Shown here: positions 35,438 to 44,386 of the stretch, in pieces
Layout of the letters: the number at the start of each line of letters is the position of its first letter
Numbering within the stretch: position 1 is the stretch's first letter
Source of the DNA: Alphaproteobacteria bacterium
GTDB lineage: Bacteria; Pseudomonadota; Alphaproteobacteria; JANQMY01
Reading direction: 5' to 3'
DNA length: 64,000 nt
Assembly: GCA_028289425.1 (NCBI GenBank)
Contig: JANQPL010000018.1
Location: 343,708-407,707 of the forward strand
The notes under the pieces: generated by a model
Database searches by the model: none
The model's input: only the letters and a program-made list of their open reading frames with translations
What the model was told of the DNA's origin: nothing
Program-made: the position numbers and the translations under genes

Positions 35438-36739
35438 TCACTCACTTGCTGCTCTTTCTGAGATCCGTGCCTCCAGTAACTCTCGATAGGTGGAAAACAC
35501 AAACGCAATGACCAACACATGCACGACAGAATTTCTTAATAGAAACACACCTTCTGCGATGCTGTAGACGAGCAGCAGCACGCAAAACATCAGGACGTAA
35601 AGGTATTCGGAAAGAGGATACAGTCTTAGCAGATAATAGGTTCGCTGCATCAGGCCGAAGAAGATCGATGCAAACAATACCGTCCCCACAAGTCCGACCG
35701 AGAGAAGTAGCTCAAGCCAGCCATTGTGAATACCTGGTGTTTGCCAGCCGGCAAGGGCCCGAATGGCAACGCCGCCATATTGGCTTGTGTCATACCAAAA
35801 TGCGTCGAAGCCAAACCCCAACAAAGGTCGAGACAAGAACGCCCTAAATCCGTATTCCCAAAGAAAAGTTCGCCCCGTAAACGTTAGGTCTTTTCCGAAT
35901 AGGCCGACAAACGCCTCTAGGTTCAAAATCAGCACAAACGCTATCATCGAGGATAGAAGCAGGCCGCCACAAATCACCAAAAAGACGTCGAGGCCCCGCA
36001 CGGATAATGGCCTGCGCGCAATATAAATGCCGGCAAGTACCGCCAACGCGATAAAGCTGGTTGAAGATCGAGCACCGATAAGAACAATCGTCGCGCAGGC
36101 TACCAACGCACTCATCACGTAGATGTTGGCTCGGTAGCAGTACAGGAACACAACGATTGCAATTAGAGCAGCCAGGCCGGTGACGTTCTTATGGACATAC
36201 GCGCCTTTCCACAGACCGTTATGCACCGTCGTTTTCATCAACCCAAGATCAGGTACAAAAACCACTAAGAATATGCTCGATACCATCCCAATAAGAACGG
36301 GATACTTCATCAGATAGAAGATCTGTTCCGTGCTGAAGCGCGTTCCGATATAGGCGCCGATTACTGTGCCAAGTCCCAGAACAACAGCGTTCTGCAACGT
36401 GACATCAGGGGCCGAGGACCAAATAACCGACGCGAGAATGTAAAGGGAAAGAGCAATCACCACTGGTTGCTGTCGAACGGACCCGTAGAGCTCATTTCGG
36501 AAGCTGACAATCAACCCAATCAGGACCAAGTATACGACGGCCCAGATCATCTGGAGCGTGCCGCGCGCCGGGTGATCCTCTAGACGAACTGTTGGGTCGT
36601 TCCCGAGAAACAAGACCTGAATGAGGATGCCGGACGAATACATCAACACAAAAGCGAAAAAGATCGCTTCAAACAGCCGGAAACCGGCGTGCGATGTACT
36701 TACGGGGACGTTTCTGCCATAGGCAGCTATTCTGGACAT
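35438..36739 (-). CDS. O-antigen polymerase/ligase family membrane protein (ExoQ/Wzy-like)
   Basis: 433 residues with about eleven to twelve membrane helices. ARSSTSFIALAVLAG, the TFTGRTFLWEYGFRAFLSRP segment and GIHNGWLELLLSVG are characteristic of the ExoQ-like Wzy_C group. It probably polymerises lipid-linked repeat units at the periplasmic face. It is shorter than the other family member at 24556 and lacks its Pro/Asp tail, so the two probably have different tasks. It is divergent from GtrA. Confidence 0.87.
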   Translation of the reverse strand: MSRIAAYGRNVPVSTSHAGFRLFEAIFFAFVLMYSSGILIQVLFLGNDPTVRLEDHPARGTLQMIWAVVYLVLIGLIVSFRNELYGSVRQQPVVIALSLYILASVIWSSAPDVTLQNAVVLGLGTVIGAYIGTRFSTEQIFYLMKYPVLIGMVSSIFLVVFVPDLGLMKTTVHNGLWKGAYVHKNVTGLAALIAIVVFLYCYRANIYVMSALVACATIVLIGARSSTSFIALAVLAGIYIARRPLSVRGLDVFLVICGGLLLSSMIAFVLILNLEAFVGLFGKDLTFTGRTFLWEYGFRAFLSRPLLGFGFDAFWYDTSQYGGVAIRALAGWQTPGIHNGWLELLLSVGLVGTVLFASIFFGLMQRTYYLLRLYPLSEYLYVLMFCVLLLVYSIAEGVFLLRNSVVHVLVIAFVFSTYRELLEARISERAASE

Positions 36740-37040
36740 GGAGTTGCTTTTAGCGGTTGCGAACTAATTGGAGGTTTATGCCAACTCGGGAATGCACCTG
36801 TTCCGGAATTGTCCCAATACTCAGATTCAGCGAAAACAATCAAACCCTGCATCAGATTGCCACTGTTGGCGGATGAAATTGATCGATTATTAAAAGACCC
36901 AAAGTAAAAAGAGTTTGCACAAATTAAGCCCATTGGACATGCGTAATGTTGAGCGACGCCAGTAAATCCGGGATTTCTTGTGCTGATTTATTTTAGCGCC
37001 GGGTAAACCGACGCATTGTTCAAGTATTTGGTGTCATAAA
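36740..37040. other. Divergent intergenic region without a gene
   Basis: 301 bases between the divergent Wzy-like and GtrA genes, AT-rich in its right part. It must hold both promoters, but I could not pick convincing -35/-10 pairs. Confidence 0.35.
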
Positions 37041-37490
37041 GTGCAGAATTTGTTGAGTGGTCAAGGCCTGCAGCAGTTTGGCCGGTTTTTTGTCGCAGGC
37101 GCGATGGGTTTTGCGATTGACGCGAGCCTTCTCTACTTCCTGGATTATTTGGGATTCGGCCCTTACTGGTCCCGAACCGTTTCATTTCCGACCGCCCTGG
37201 CAGCAACGTGGCTTGCCAACCGCCATTGGACATTTGCTTCGAAACGATCCGACAACAAGGCGAAGGAATTCTCCAAGTATGCCGCGGTGGTCTTGACCGG
37301 GGCGGCCCTCAATTTCGCCATCTATACGTTGATGCTGGTCTCTTTCGACCCGTTACGGGACTATCTCATTGTGCCATTGGCCTTTGGGTCGGCCGGCGGA
37401 CTTGCAGTCAATTACTTCGGTTCGGCCATATTGGTCTTTAGCGAGCGCACACGAACACCAGCTCCTGCCGAGATAGACGGTGGCACGTAA
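37041..37490 (+). CDS. GtrA family membrane protein
   Basis: 149 residues with four membrane helices and the family pattern FGRFFVAGAMGFAIDASLLY at the first helix, ALAATWLANRHWTFAS after the second and AVNYFGSAILVFSE at the fourth. GtrA proteins are thought to move polyprenyl-phosphate-linked sugars across the membrane. The GTG start has no clear ribosome site. A GT-C-like membrane protein follows on the same strand, as in Gtr glycosylation modules. Confidence 0.9.
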   Translation: MQNLLSGQGLQQFGRFFVAGAMGFAIDASLLYFLDYLGFGPYWSRTVSFPTALAATWLANRHWTFASKRSDNKAKEFSKYAAVVLTGAALNFAIYTLMLVSFDPLRDYLIVPLAFGSAGGLAVNYFGSAILVFSERTRTPAPAEIDGGT

Positions 37491-37689
37491 GAGGAAAAAT
37501 CCCGAACAGTGGGGATGAACCACGAAAGATTTATGGTCGAAGCGATAAGAGGCGACGCGGACAATCTTCCGGCAAGCATTTTGACCTAGCCTCTACTGCG
37601 TAGTGATCAAACTGACGTCGTCAAACTGTTGGGACGGGTTAGATTTCAGCAATCGAGATTTTCGCTTAGGCGAGGCTCCAGAGGCATTT

Positions 37690-38970
37690 ATGAACGACTG
37701 GCTCAATAAGGCAAACGAACATGCTGTGATACTGATGACATCGTTCGTCTGTGTCGTGACGTTACCGTTGATTCTCGCCGGGACCGACGGCCCTGACAAT
37801 GGGCTTGCAACCGATGGGCTGTATCTCCACTTGCCGCAAATCAACAAGTTTCTCGCCGAGCCGTTCAACTGGTTTGGTTATGAGGCAACCGCCCCCACAC
37901 TGCCGGTTTATCACATCATCATGGCCGGTTTCGGCAATCTGCTGGGCCTATCGGTCATAGACAACGATTCCCTGCTGCCCAGGCTGCTTCATTTTGTGGT
38001 GTCCCTTGTGGGCATCGTATTCCTTCTGCGCACGCTATTGGCAGAGCGCCGGGATGTCATGACCCTTGCGCTCTGTCTGCCGCTGATAACGTCTTGGTAC
38101 GTCCTGTCGGGGCTTCTTTATTTCGGAACGGATGGCCCCGGTTTCTCGCTCCTGTTGTTGCTGTTGGTCGCTTTACACAGCGAGTTCCAGACCCGCTGGT
38201 CGGCATCAGCCTATGCCATGGCTCTCGCCGGCATGCGCCACTTGTATATGCCTGCCATTGCCGGCGCCTATGGCGTTCGGTTCTTGTTTTCGATGACGGT
38301 GGGCAACTTCATTCGTAATGCGCTGATCTTCCTACCGGCGTTGGCGCTGATGATAACCTATTTCCTCATTTGGGAAGGCGCCACGCCGCCAGGTTGGATC
38401 AGAGGCGAAACGCCGCTTGGATTTAACCCTCACAGCATCTTGGGTCATCTGGGTATTCTCGGCATGTGGGGTGTGGCTTTCGGCGCATTGATTTATCACC
38501 GCTTTCTGCCTTTGCGCACGAACCCCAACGCCATTCTTGTTGCCGGGGGACTCGCCTCCGCAGTGGTTCTGGCCTTCTGGCTGGTATCCGACACCACATT
38601 TTCAATTGAAGGCGGACGCTTCGGAAACGTTTTGTGGCGGTTTGCCCACGTCATTGCCATTGGCGAAAAATCGATTGTTGTCTTGTTGGCGGCGCTCACC
38701 GGTGCTTGGGTCTTTGTGCTCTATACGTTTCTGCTCCTACGCGAGAAACGTGACCCAGCCTATATGGGCGCCCTTATCGTCAACATCCTCTTCCTCGGTT
38801 TGGCGTATGTCGCGTATCAGCGATACTCAGAGCCTCTGACGATTGCCTGTCTTGCTCTGAGCACATTGAGTTTGCTCGATGATCGCAAGGCGGCGTGGTG
38901 GCAATTCGTACCTATGATCGTCCTCGCTGTCGTCGGTGCCGCCACATTCACTGTAAAGACATACGTCTAG
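37690..38970 (+). CDS. Polytopic membrane protein, probable GT-C glycosyltransferase (ALG10-like features)
   Basis: 426 residues with about ten to eleven membrane helices. The first periplasmic loop carries TDGLYLHLPQINKFL followed by a T-x-P-x-Y stretch (ATAPTLPVYH), which recalls the acidic-loop pattern of ALG10/DIE2-type (GT59) enzymes. GT-C enzymes use polyprenyl-phosphate sugars. I take ATG 37690, with AGAGG 8 bases upstream, over the frame start at 37603. Its position right after GtrA supports use of a flipped lipid-linked sugar donor. The family call is tentative. Confidence 0.65.
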   Translation: MNDWLNKANEHAVILMTSFVCVVTLPLILAGTDGPDNGLATDGLYLHLPQINKFLAEPFNWFGYEATAPTLPVYHIIMAGFGNLLGLSVIDNDSLLPRLLHFVVSLVGIVFLLRTLLAERRDVMTLALCLPLITSWYVLSGLLYFGTDGPGFSLLLLLLVALHSEFQTRWSASAYAMALAGMRHLYMPAIAGAYGVRFLFSMTVGNFIRNALIFLPALALMITYFLIWEGATPPGWIRGETPLGFNPHSILGHLGILGMWGVAFGALIYHRFLPLRTNPNAILVAGGLASAVVLAFWLVSDTTFSIEGGRFGNVLWRFAHVIAIGEKSIVVLLAALTGAWVFVLYTFLLLREKRDPAYMGALIVNILFLGLAYVAYQRYSEPLTIACLALSTLSLLDDRKAAWWQFVPMIVLAVVGAATFTVKTYV

Positions 38971-39086
38971 ATGAGCGGCACCTTATCTTGTCGACAAAGA
39001 ATGAGAAGACCGACTGGGCGGACAGCAACAGCGGATCATTCGGGCGCTGGCCGCCGGAGAAGTAAGCGTTCTGGCTTTGTAGTCCC

Positions 39087-40706
39087 CTAGGAAGAAGCGC
39101 CTTCCGGCACGGCCGAGTAAATCGTCCGGCCATCGGGCTTCTTGTCTTCCTTCAAGACGGATTTTCGCGAAGCTGCACCTTTGGCCTGCGGCACTGGATA
39201 GTCACGAAGCTCGGCATCCAGCTTAAGGTCCAGTGGGCGCCACTTTTCCTCGAATGCATATTGTTCTTCCTGCGGACCTTTTTCCTTACCCCACAGCATC
39301 ACAAGGAATTTGACTGTGTAGTAAGCGTTCCAGAAGATCTCGTTATTCTTCAAAACGAATTTGAGCCGGCGGAACATGTAAGCAGGGTTGCCAAAATAGG
39401 CTTCCGCATAGAACTTCTTGAAGTATTTTTTGATCGTCGCCCAATCCAAATTGGGATGATCGTAGATGTTCTCTGCGCTGTTATAGACCGTGTACTGATC
39501 CCAATCGAGCGTCTTGATACGGCCTTGCTCACGCAGCGCATTGAAGCTGGGCGTGCCGGGGAATGGCGTGGTCATGCCGCATTTCATCGTCTCTAGACGG
39601 ACTTTCTTCGCATAGTCGATGGTATCTTGCATCGTTTCTTCGGTATCGCCGGTGAGGCCCACCATAAAGAAACCATTGGGCTCCAGGCCCGCTTCGCGCG
39701 CCATTTCAACTGCCGTAATACCTTTCTCAAGTGTCGCCTTGCCCCCCTTGCCGAACGCCTGGAGCACTTGATCGTTACCACTTTCGAAGCCGAAATAGAC
39801 CCGGTAGCACCCTGCCCGTTTCATCAGACTAAACAGCTCCGGATTCGCACTGTCGACCCGAATGCCGTTGGTGCACGTCCACGCCATGTCCAAATCGCGG
39901 CGAATGAATTCTTCACAGACTTGAGCCGCCCAATTGTTGTCGCTGGTAAAGATATCGTCCACCAGCACCAGCTCCCTATATCCCAGTCGCTGAAGCAGCT
40001 CGACCTCGTCAGCGCAGCGCTCTGGAGATTTTTTCCGGTAGCCCAAGCCCATCGTGTTTTTGCTGCCGCAGAAATCACATTTGAAAACGCAGCCGCGGGA
40101 AAACTCGATCGTCGTGACCGGCCGATGACGCGCGATGATCTTCGTCACCCGCTCATTGCATTCGACCGGATAGTCTTCCCAAGCCGGAATCGGCAGATCG
40201 TCCAGATTGGACATCAAGCCGCCAGGCTGATTGACGCGTATCTCTTCGCCGTCACGCCAATAGAGACCGGCTATGTCGCTCATGCTTTTGCCGTCCAGCA
40301 GGTCCGCCGCGACGAAATCTCCTTCGCCGCAAACGATGGCATCCAGAGCGGACTGCTGCATGGTTTCGAAAGGCAACGCCGACGGATGTGCACCGCCCGC
40401 AACCGTAATGATGTCTTCCGATATGTCTTTCACCAGGTAGGAGAGATCGCGCATCTGGTTTGCCAGAGGCGTTGTTGCTGTAACGCCAACCAGGTCTGGC
40501 TTTTCCTCCAGAATCAGCTGACGAATGTGATCAGGTTCGTAGCGACGATAGGAAAGGTCAACGATCTTGACTTCATGCCCTCGCGCTTTGACGGCGCCCG
40601 CAATCGCTGACAGGCTGAGAATTGGGTACACCGGAAAAGCGATACCCCCTTCATTCGACCCATACGTGCGAAAATAAGACGGATTGATTACCAGCGCTTT
40701 GCCCAT
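39087..40706 (-). CDS. B12-binding radical SAM protein
   Basis: 539 residues. Residues about 1-150 form a cobalamin-binding Rossmann domain (VYPILSLSAIAGAVKARGHEV, shown here only as the start of the domain, then VGVTATT and VAGGAHPSALP). Residues about 195-430 form the radical SAM barrel with C206, C210 and C213 in GCVFKCDFC. The Asp-x-His-x-x-Gly cobalamin motif is not seen, as is usual in this class. Members methylate unactivated carbons, cyclise or rearrange substrates. In an EPS locus it may act on a sugar, lipid carrier or small molecule. It stands alone between two intergenic regions. Confidence 0.87.
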   Translation of the reverse strand: MGKALVINPSYFRTYGSNEGGIAFPVYPILSLSAIAGAVKARGHEVKIVDLSYRRYEPDHIRQLILEEKPDLVGVTATTPLANQMRDLSYLVKDISEDIITVAGGAHPSALPFETMQQSALDAIVCGEGDFVAADLLDGKSMSDIAGLYWRDGEEIRVNQPGGLMSNLDDLPIPAWEDYPVECNERVTKIIARHRPVTTIEFSRGCVFKCDFCGSKNTMGLGYRKKSPERCADEVELLQRLGYRELVLVDDIFTSDNNWAAQVCEEFIRRDLDMAWTCTNGIRVDSANPELFSLMKRAGCYRVYFGFESGNDQVLQAFGKGGKATLEKGITAVEMAREAGLEPNGFFMVGLTGDTEETMQDTIDYAKKVRLETMKCGMTTPFPGTPSFNALREQGRIKTLDWDQYTVYNSAENIYDHPNLDWATIKKYFKKFYAEAYFGNPAYMFRRLKFVLKNNEIFWNAYYTVKFLVMLWGKEKGPQEEQYAFEEKWRPLDLKLDAELRDYPVPQAKGAASRKSVLKEDKKPDGRTIYSAVPEGASS

Positions 40707-40974
40707 GATCCCCCTCAGGCGTTGGAAGATTGACGCATACTACACAGCAAATCCGATCAACTCCGTAGGATAAAACTATAAAAGCGTTGAAAATTCAAGA
40801 ATATTTCTGCTTCTGATAATCAAAATAGCTAAGAATTATTTAAAAACTTAGCTAACTATTTCGTGATTACTTCGCCCTACGTTGGCGCAGTTGTAATAAC
40901 AAGCCCGCAATCCAGGCGTGCAGCTAGGTCTGCGAATTCTCTGTCTTAACTAAGCGTAGCCATATTGCCGAGCG
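40707..40974. promoter_or_regulatory. AT-rich promoter region with TAGCTAAG palindrome
   Basis: Upstream of the radical SAM gene. TAGCTAAG (40826-40833) and CTTAGCTA (40847-40854) form a perfect 8-base inverted repeat with a 13-base AT-rich spacer, 120-150 bases before the start. It lies in a stretch much richer in AT than the genes around it. Confidence 0.4.
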
Positions 40975-41790
40975 CTAAGCGGCGTTGCCGACAAGTTCCG
41001 ATTTCACAGTCTGCGGCTGAGGTTCGTTTTGGTGAACAAAAAAGAAATTGTTCACATACGCATTGCCGAGTCGCTTGCGTTCCACGCCATCGGAGATTTG
41101 GTGACGGTCGATCTCAAACTCGGCGACAGGATGCCACTCCCCAGCGATCAAATAGTATCCCGAATAACCTAGTCCGGTCAGCCAATCGAACACGGATTGC
41201 GGACAATTCGGATTATGTCGTCGCTCACTTTCAACCAAGATGGTGGGCCGGTGTTTCCGGATCATGGCTTCGCCGCCTTTCAACACCTGCAATTCGTGGC
41301 CTTCGACATCAATCTTTATGAAGCCGACGCTTTCGATATCGTAGTCATCGAGTGTTCGCACGGTGACGGCCTGCTTTTTGAAATCGCCAAGTTCTGCGAC
41401 AGGGTTCAGCGCCTCAATACTTGCCCGGCCCCCATCGCCAATTGGAATGACCAACTCCGTTTCACCCGGTTCGCTAGACAAGGCGATGTTCTCAATTCTG
41501 ACTTTGTCCTTAACCAATCCGAACAAAGAGTTAAGCCTCTCAAATCGATCGAGCCGTGGTTCGAAGACGAAACAATTCTTCGAGTAGGGCAGCATTCTCA
41601 AGGCGTAATTTCCGTTATCGGCACCGATATCGATGGCCGTTTTGTCTGGTGAACAGAACCGCCGGACATGCTCCAATTCCGGCTCGATGGGACCCTTGAG
41701 GTTTTGCACGCGCAAGATGAGGCCCGGCGCCACCCGCACCAGAAGCTTTTTGAAGAAATGACTTACTTCCACCAACCTGCACTTACCCAA
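40975..41790 (-). CDS. FkbM family methyltransferase
   Basis: 271 residues: SAM-binding IDIGADNGNYALRML (about residues 53-67), FVFEPRLDRFERL, the VRTLDDY segment and FIKIDVEGHELQVLKGG are the FkbM signature. These enzymes O-methylate sugars or small molecules and are frequent in polysaccharide loci. The start is uncertain: the frame opens with TTG at 41790, and a GTG at 41772 is the main alternative. It is divergent from the GT4 at 42142. Confidence 0.88.
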   Translation of the reverse strand: MGKCRLVEVSHFFKKLLVRVAPGLILRVQNLKGPIEPELEHVRRFCSPDKTAIDIGADNGNYALRMLPYSKNCFVFEPRLDRFERLNSLFGLVKDKVRIENIALSSEPGETELVIPIGDGGRASIEALNPVAELGDFKKQAVTVRTLDDYDIESVGFIKIDVEGHELQVLKGGEAMIRKHRPTILVESERRHNPNCPQSVFDWLTGLGYSGYYLIAGEWHPVAEFEIDRHQISDGVERKRLGNAYVNNFFFVHQNEPQPQTVKSELVGNAA

Positions 41791-42141
41791 TTCGTCGTCA
41801 CCAACCGGCGCCGCAACCTAGTGAGAACCCTCGAAATAGCAAGAGCCATTTCAAATGGCCTCCGTTCGTGTGAATTTCACCAATTCACCACACCCAAGAC
41901 GATGGCCCTTTATATGGGTTACAAGCTCGAAGTATCGATTTCGTTGATGCTGGACAGATCGTCTGAACGGTTTATCAAGCGATTCGGTCTATTCATGCAG
42001 GCGAAGTGGGTTTTTTCTTTGTGCCCCAACAAGTATTTCTGACAGATCAACAAGAAGCATCCCGATCGAAACGCGGAAGAAATCAGAAACAAGTCGGGTG
42101 CGTCTGGACGCTAAAATTTCCGAACCGTTAAGTTTTTCAAG
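41791..42141. promoter_or_regulatory. Divergent promoter region with two short palindromes
   Basis: 351 bases between FkbM and GT4 genes. GCCATTT-C-AAATGGC (41845-41859) and GTGAA-T-TTCAC (41870-41880) are perfect odd-symmetry palindromes 11 bases apart, in the FkbM-proximal part. An antisense frame entering from the FkbM gene (41668-42042) is not considered a gene. Confidence 0.35.
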
Positions 42142-43269
42142 ATGTCAAAACTCAAAAAAGTCGTCTGCATTGATACCGGAATGCATGACTACAGTTTGGA
42201 GATGATGAAGTCGCTGGAACTCGGCGTCGCGGACGAAGACATCGACCTAATCTACATCGGGCCCAAAACAATCAAGCCGAAGCTCGACGCCTATGTCGGT
42301 CCCAAAATCCGCAAATTCCTGTATGACTGGCCTCGCCTCCGCTCGCCGCGCAACCTTTGGCTTGTCTTACAGTTTTGCCGACGCATCTGGATCGAACGGC
42401 CGGATGTCATTTACTTCCCGGGCGTGACGAACGCGTGGATCGGGCCCTTCCTGTGGTTGCTGCCGAAATGCCGCATCGTTGCCACCGTCCACGATGTTGA
42501 GATACATCCGGGGGACGTCTACACCCAGCGCGTTCCGTCATTCGTAAACAATTTGGTGCGCGACAAAGCTGACGGTTTGATACTCCACAGCGAGAAACTG
42601 AAACTCCAAGCCGTCGAAAAGCTCGATCGTCGGCTCGAAGAGTTGTTTGTCATTCCGCACGTTGTGCTCGACCGGTACCGGTGGCTGGCGTCTAAAGAGA
42701 ATCTCGTCGCCGAAAAGACCGAATTCAACGTGCTCTTCTTTGGGCGCATCCTCTACTACAAAGGACTTGGCACGCTTATCCAAGCCGCGGAGCTTGCCAG
42801 CCAGAAGGTTCCCGAAATTAGCGTAACCATCGCCGGATCCGGACCCGACCTTGAGCGTTGCCGGAAGATGATCACCAATTCGGAACTCTTTCATATTCAC
42901 GAGGGCTACATTGAAGAGCCGGATGCCGCTCAATATTTTCTGAATTGCGATGTCGTGGCCCTGCCCCACATCGAAGCATCACAGAGTGGCGTGACGGCCA
43001 TCGCCGCGTGTTTTGGCGTACCCGTCGTTGCAACCGACGTAGGGGATTTTCGGGAGGTGGTCGAACAAGAGGAAACAGGTCCGATTGGTCTGGTCGTACC
43101 GCCCGATAATGCCGAGGCCTTTGCTGAAGCGCTCATTAGAATGGCGAGCGATTGCGATGCAAGAAAAATGTTTTCTGAGAATGCCATATCCTCGGCATTC
43201 GGTCCCCGCAGCCCCACGACTGTCGGCAAAATGGCTAAGAAAATATTTGAGGATGTTGTGGCGGCGTGA
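42142..43269 (+). CDS. Glycosyltransferase family 4
   Basis: 375 residues of GT-B fold. The C-terminal half is typical: VLFFGRILYYKGLGTLIQAA (from about residue 197), VTIAGSGPDLERC, and the sugar-nucleotide site with SQSGVTAIAACFGVPVVATDVGDFREVV, where the usual E-x7-E is seen only in part. It probably adds one sugar to the growing lipid-linked repeat at the cytoplasmic face. Sugar and linkage unknown. Confidence 0.9.
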   Translation: MSKLKKVVCIDTGMHDYSLEMMKSLELGVADEDIDLIYIGPKTIKPKLDAYVGPKIRKFLYDWPRLRSPRNLWLVLQFCRRIWIERPDVIYFPGVTNAWIGPFLWLLPKCRIVATVHDVEIHPGDVYTQRVPSFVNNLVRDKADGLILHSEKLKLQAVEKLDRRLEELFVIPHVVLDRYRWLASKENLVAEKTEFNVLFFGRILYYKGLGTLIQAAELASQKVPEISVTIAGSGPDLERCRKMITNSELFHIHEGYIEEPDAAQYFLNCDVVALPHIEASQSGVTAIAACFGVPVVATDVGDFREVVEQEETGPIGLVVPPDNAEAFAEALIRMASDCDARKMFSENAISSAFGPRSPTTVGKMAKKIFEDVVAA

Positions 43270-43348
43270 GGACCATTCGTCAGAATACAGAATAAATCCC
43301 CACCAACACGGATGCGGCGTGATCGATCAAGTCGAGCCAAGGGGATGC

Positions 43349-44308
43349 CTATTTTTGCAGTCGGGCCAATACAGCCAAAAGAAAGCGTTTCGTAACCGGC
43401 GGGATATGTGTGGGATTAGACAGAAGCCGCGCCGCGGCCGTTCCATATTGCTTCGACTTAAGGGGATCGGCGATCCGCCGGTATTTCATACATTCGTCGA
43501 TGGCTCGGGATCTGAAAGCCAAAGCGTCCTTCAAGCGGGGGTCCGTAATGTCAGCGAATATTCTCTCAATTTCCCGATGAATTTCATCCGCATTCAGAAT
43601 AGATGGCAATCCGATCGTCAGGTTGGTGGCTGAACCCGGCCGATTTACGCGATAATAGTAGTGCGCCGCCGTAGTCAAAAACACTTTGGCGTGTCGGGCA
43701 AGACACTCGCACATGAAAAGGCAGTCTTCGCCTCTGGAGCAGTCTTCCCGATACCGAAGACCGTTTTTTTCCAGGAAAGACCTTCGAAAGACCGGTTTCA
43801 ACACGCCATAGCCGATCATATCAGGCAAGTCATGCATCACGAATTCGGCCGGCGAGAGTTGCCACGTATTTTCCATGGACGTTGATATCAGCTCGCCAAA
43901 AGGCGCTTCATCCTCGGACGCGATAAAGTACTGATTATCACAGACCGCGTCCGCTTCTTCCGCCTCGCCGATTTGCGTCAGCGCCTCAAGGCGGTCGGTT
44001 GACACCCAATCGTCGGGATCGACGATGGCGATCCATCTGCCTCGTGCCAAATCCAGCGCGGTGTTTCTGGTTGCGCTGACACCCCGGTTCTCATCAAACA
44101 GCTTGGCTCTAACGCGTTCGTCGCTTCGCGCTAGTTTCTGAATGACGTCACGGGTCCCATCTGTAGACCCGTCATCCACTATAATAACTTCAAGATCAGT
44201 CAGGGATTGGCCAAGGATGGTCGATACGGAGTGCTCGATGAATGGCTCTACATTGTAGGCCGGCATGATGACTGAGACATGAGCTTCGTTATCTTGGCCA
44301 TTTTGCAC
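43349..44308 (-). CDS. Glycosyltransferase family 2
   Basis: 319 residues, GT-A fold: VSVIMPAYNVEPFI, VIIVDDGSTDGT, NRGVSATRNTALD and IVDPDDW (the DxD-type metal site) in the first 130 residues, then RGEDCLFMCECLARH. It is a clear paralogue of the protein at 50051: they share motifs such as MHDLP, GYG.LKP.F, CECLAR and YYYR throughout. The GTG start has AGGGG 9 bases upstream. It is probably an inverting transferase of the EPS repeat unit. Confidence 0.93.
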   Translation of the reverse strand: MQNGQDNEAHVSVIMPAYNVEPFIEHSVSTILGQSLTDLEVIIVDDGSTDGTRDVIQKLARSDERVRAKLFDENRGVSATRNTALDLARGRWIAIVDPDDWVSTDRLEALTQIGEAEEADAVCDNQYFIASEDEAPFGELISTSMENTWQLSPAEFVMHDLPDMIGYGVLKPVFRRSFLEKNGLRYREDCSRGEDCLFMCECLARHAKVFLTTAAHYYYRVNRPGSATNLTIGLPSILNADEIHREIERIFADITDPRLKDALAFRSRAIDECMKYRRIADPLKSKQYGTAAARLLSNPTHIPPVTKRFLLAVLARLQK

Positions 44309-44386
44309 TTGCGCGGCCCCTTGATTGGTCGGCTGTCGGATTGCGTGACCGTTATCTTCTCTGTTGCCAGTCTTCAGGTTAATGCC

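Noticed and set aside
41668..42042. 124-codon plus-strand frame
   Set aside because: Its first third is antisense to the FkbM gene and the rest is an intergenic region with palindromes; no ribosome site or family.
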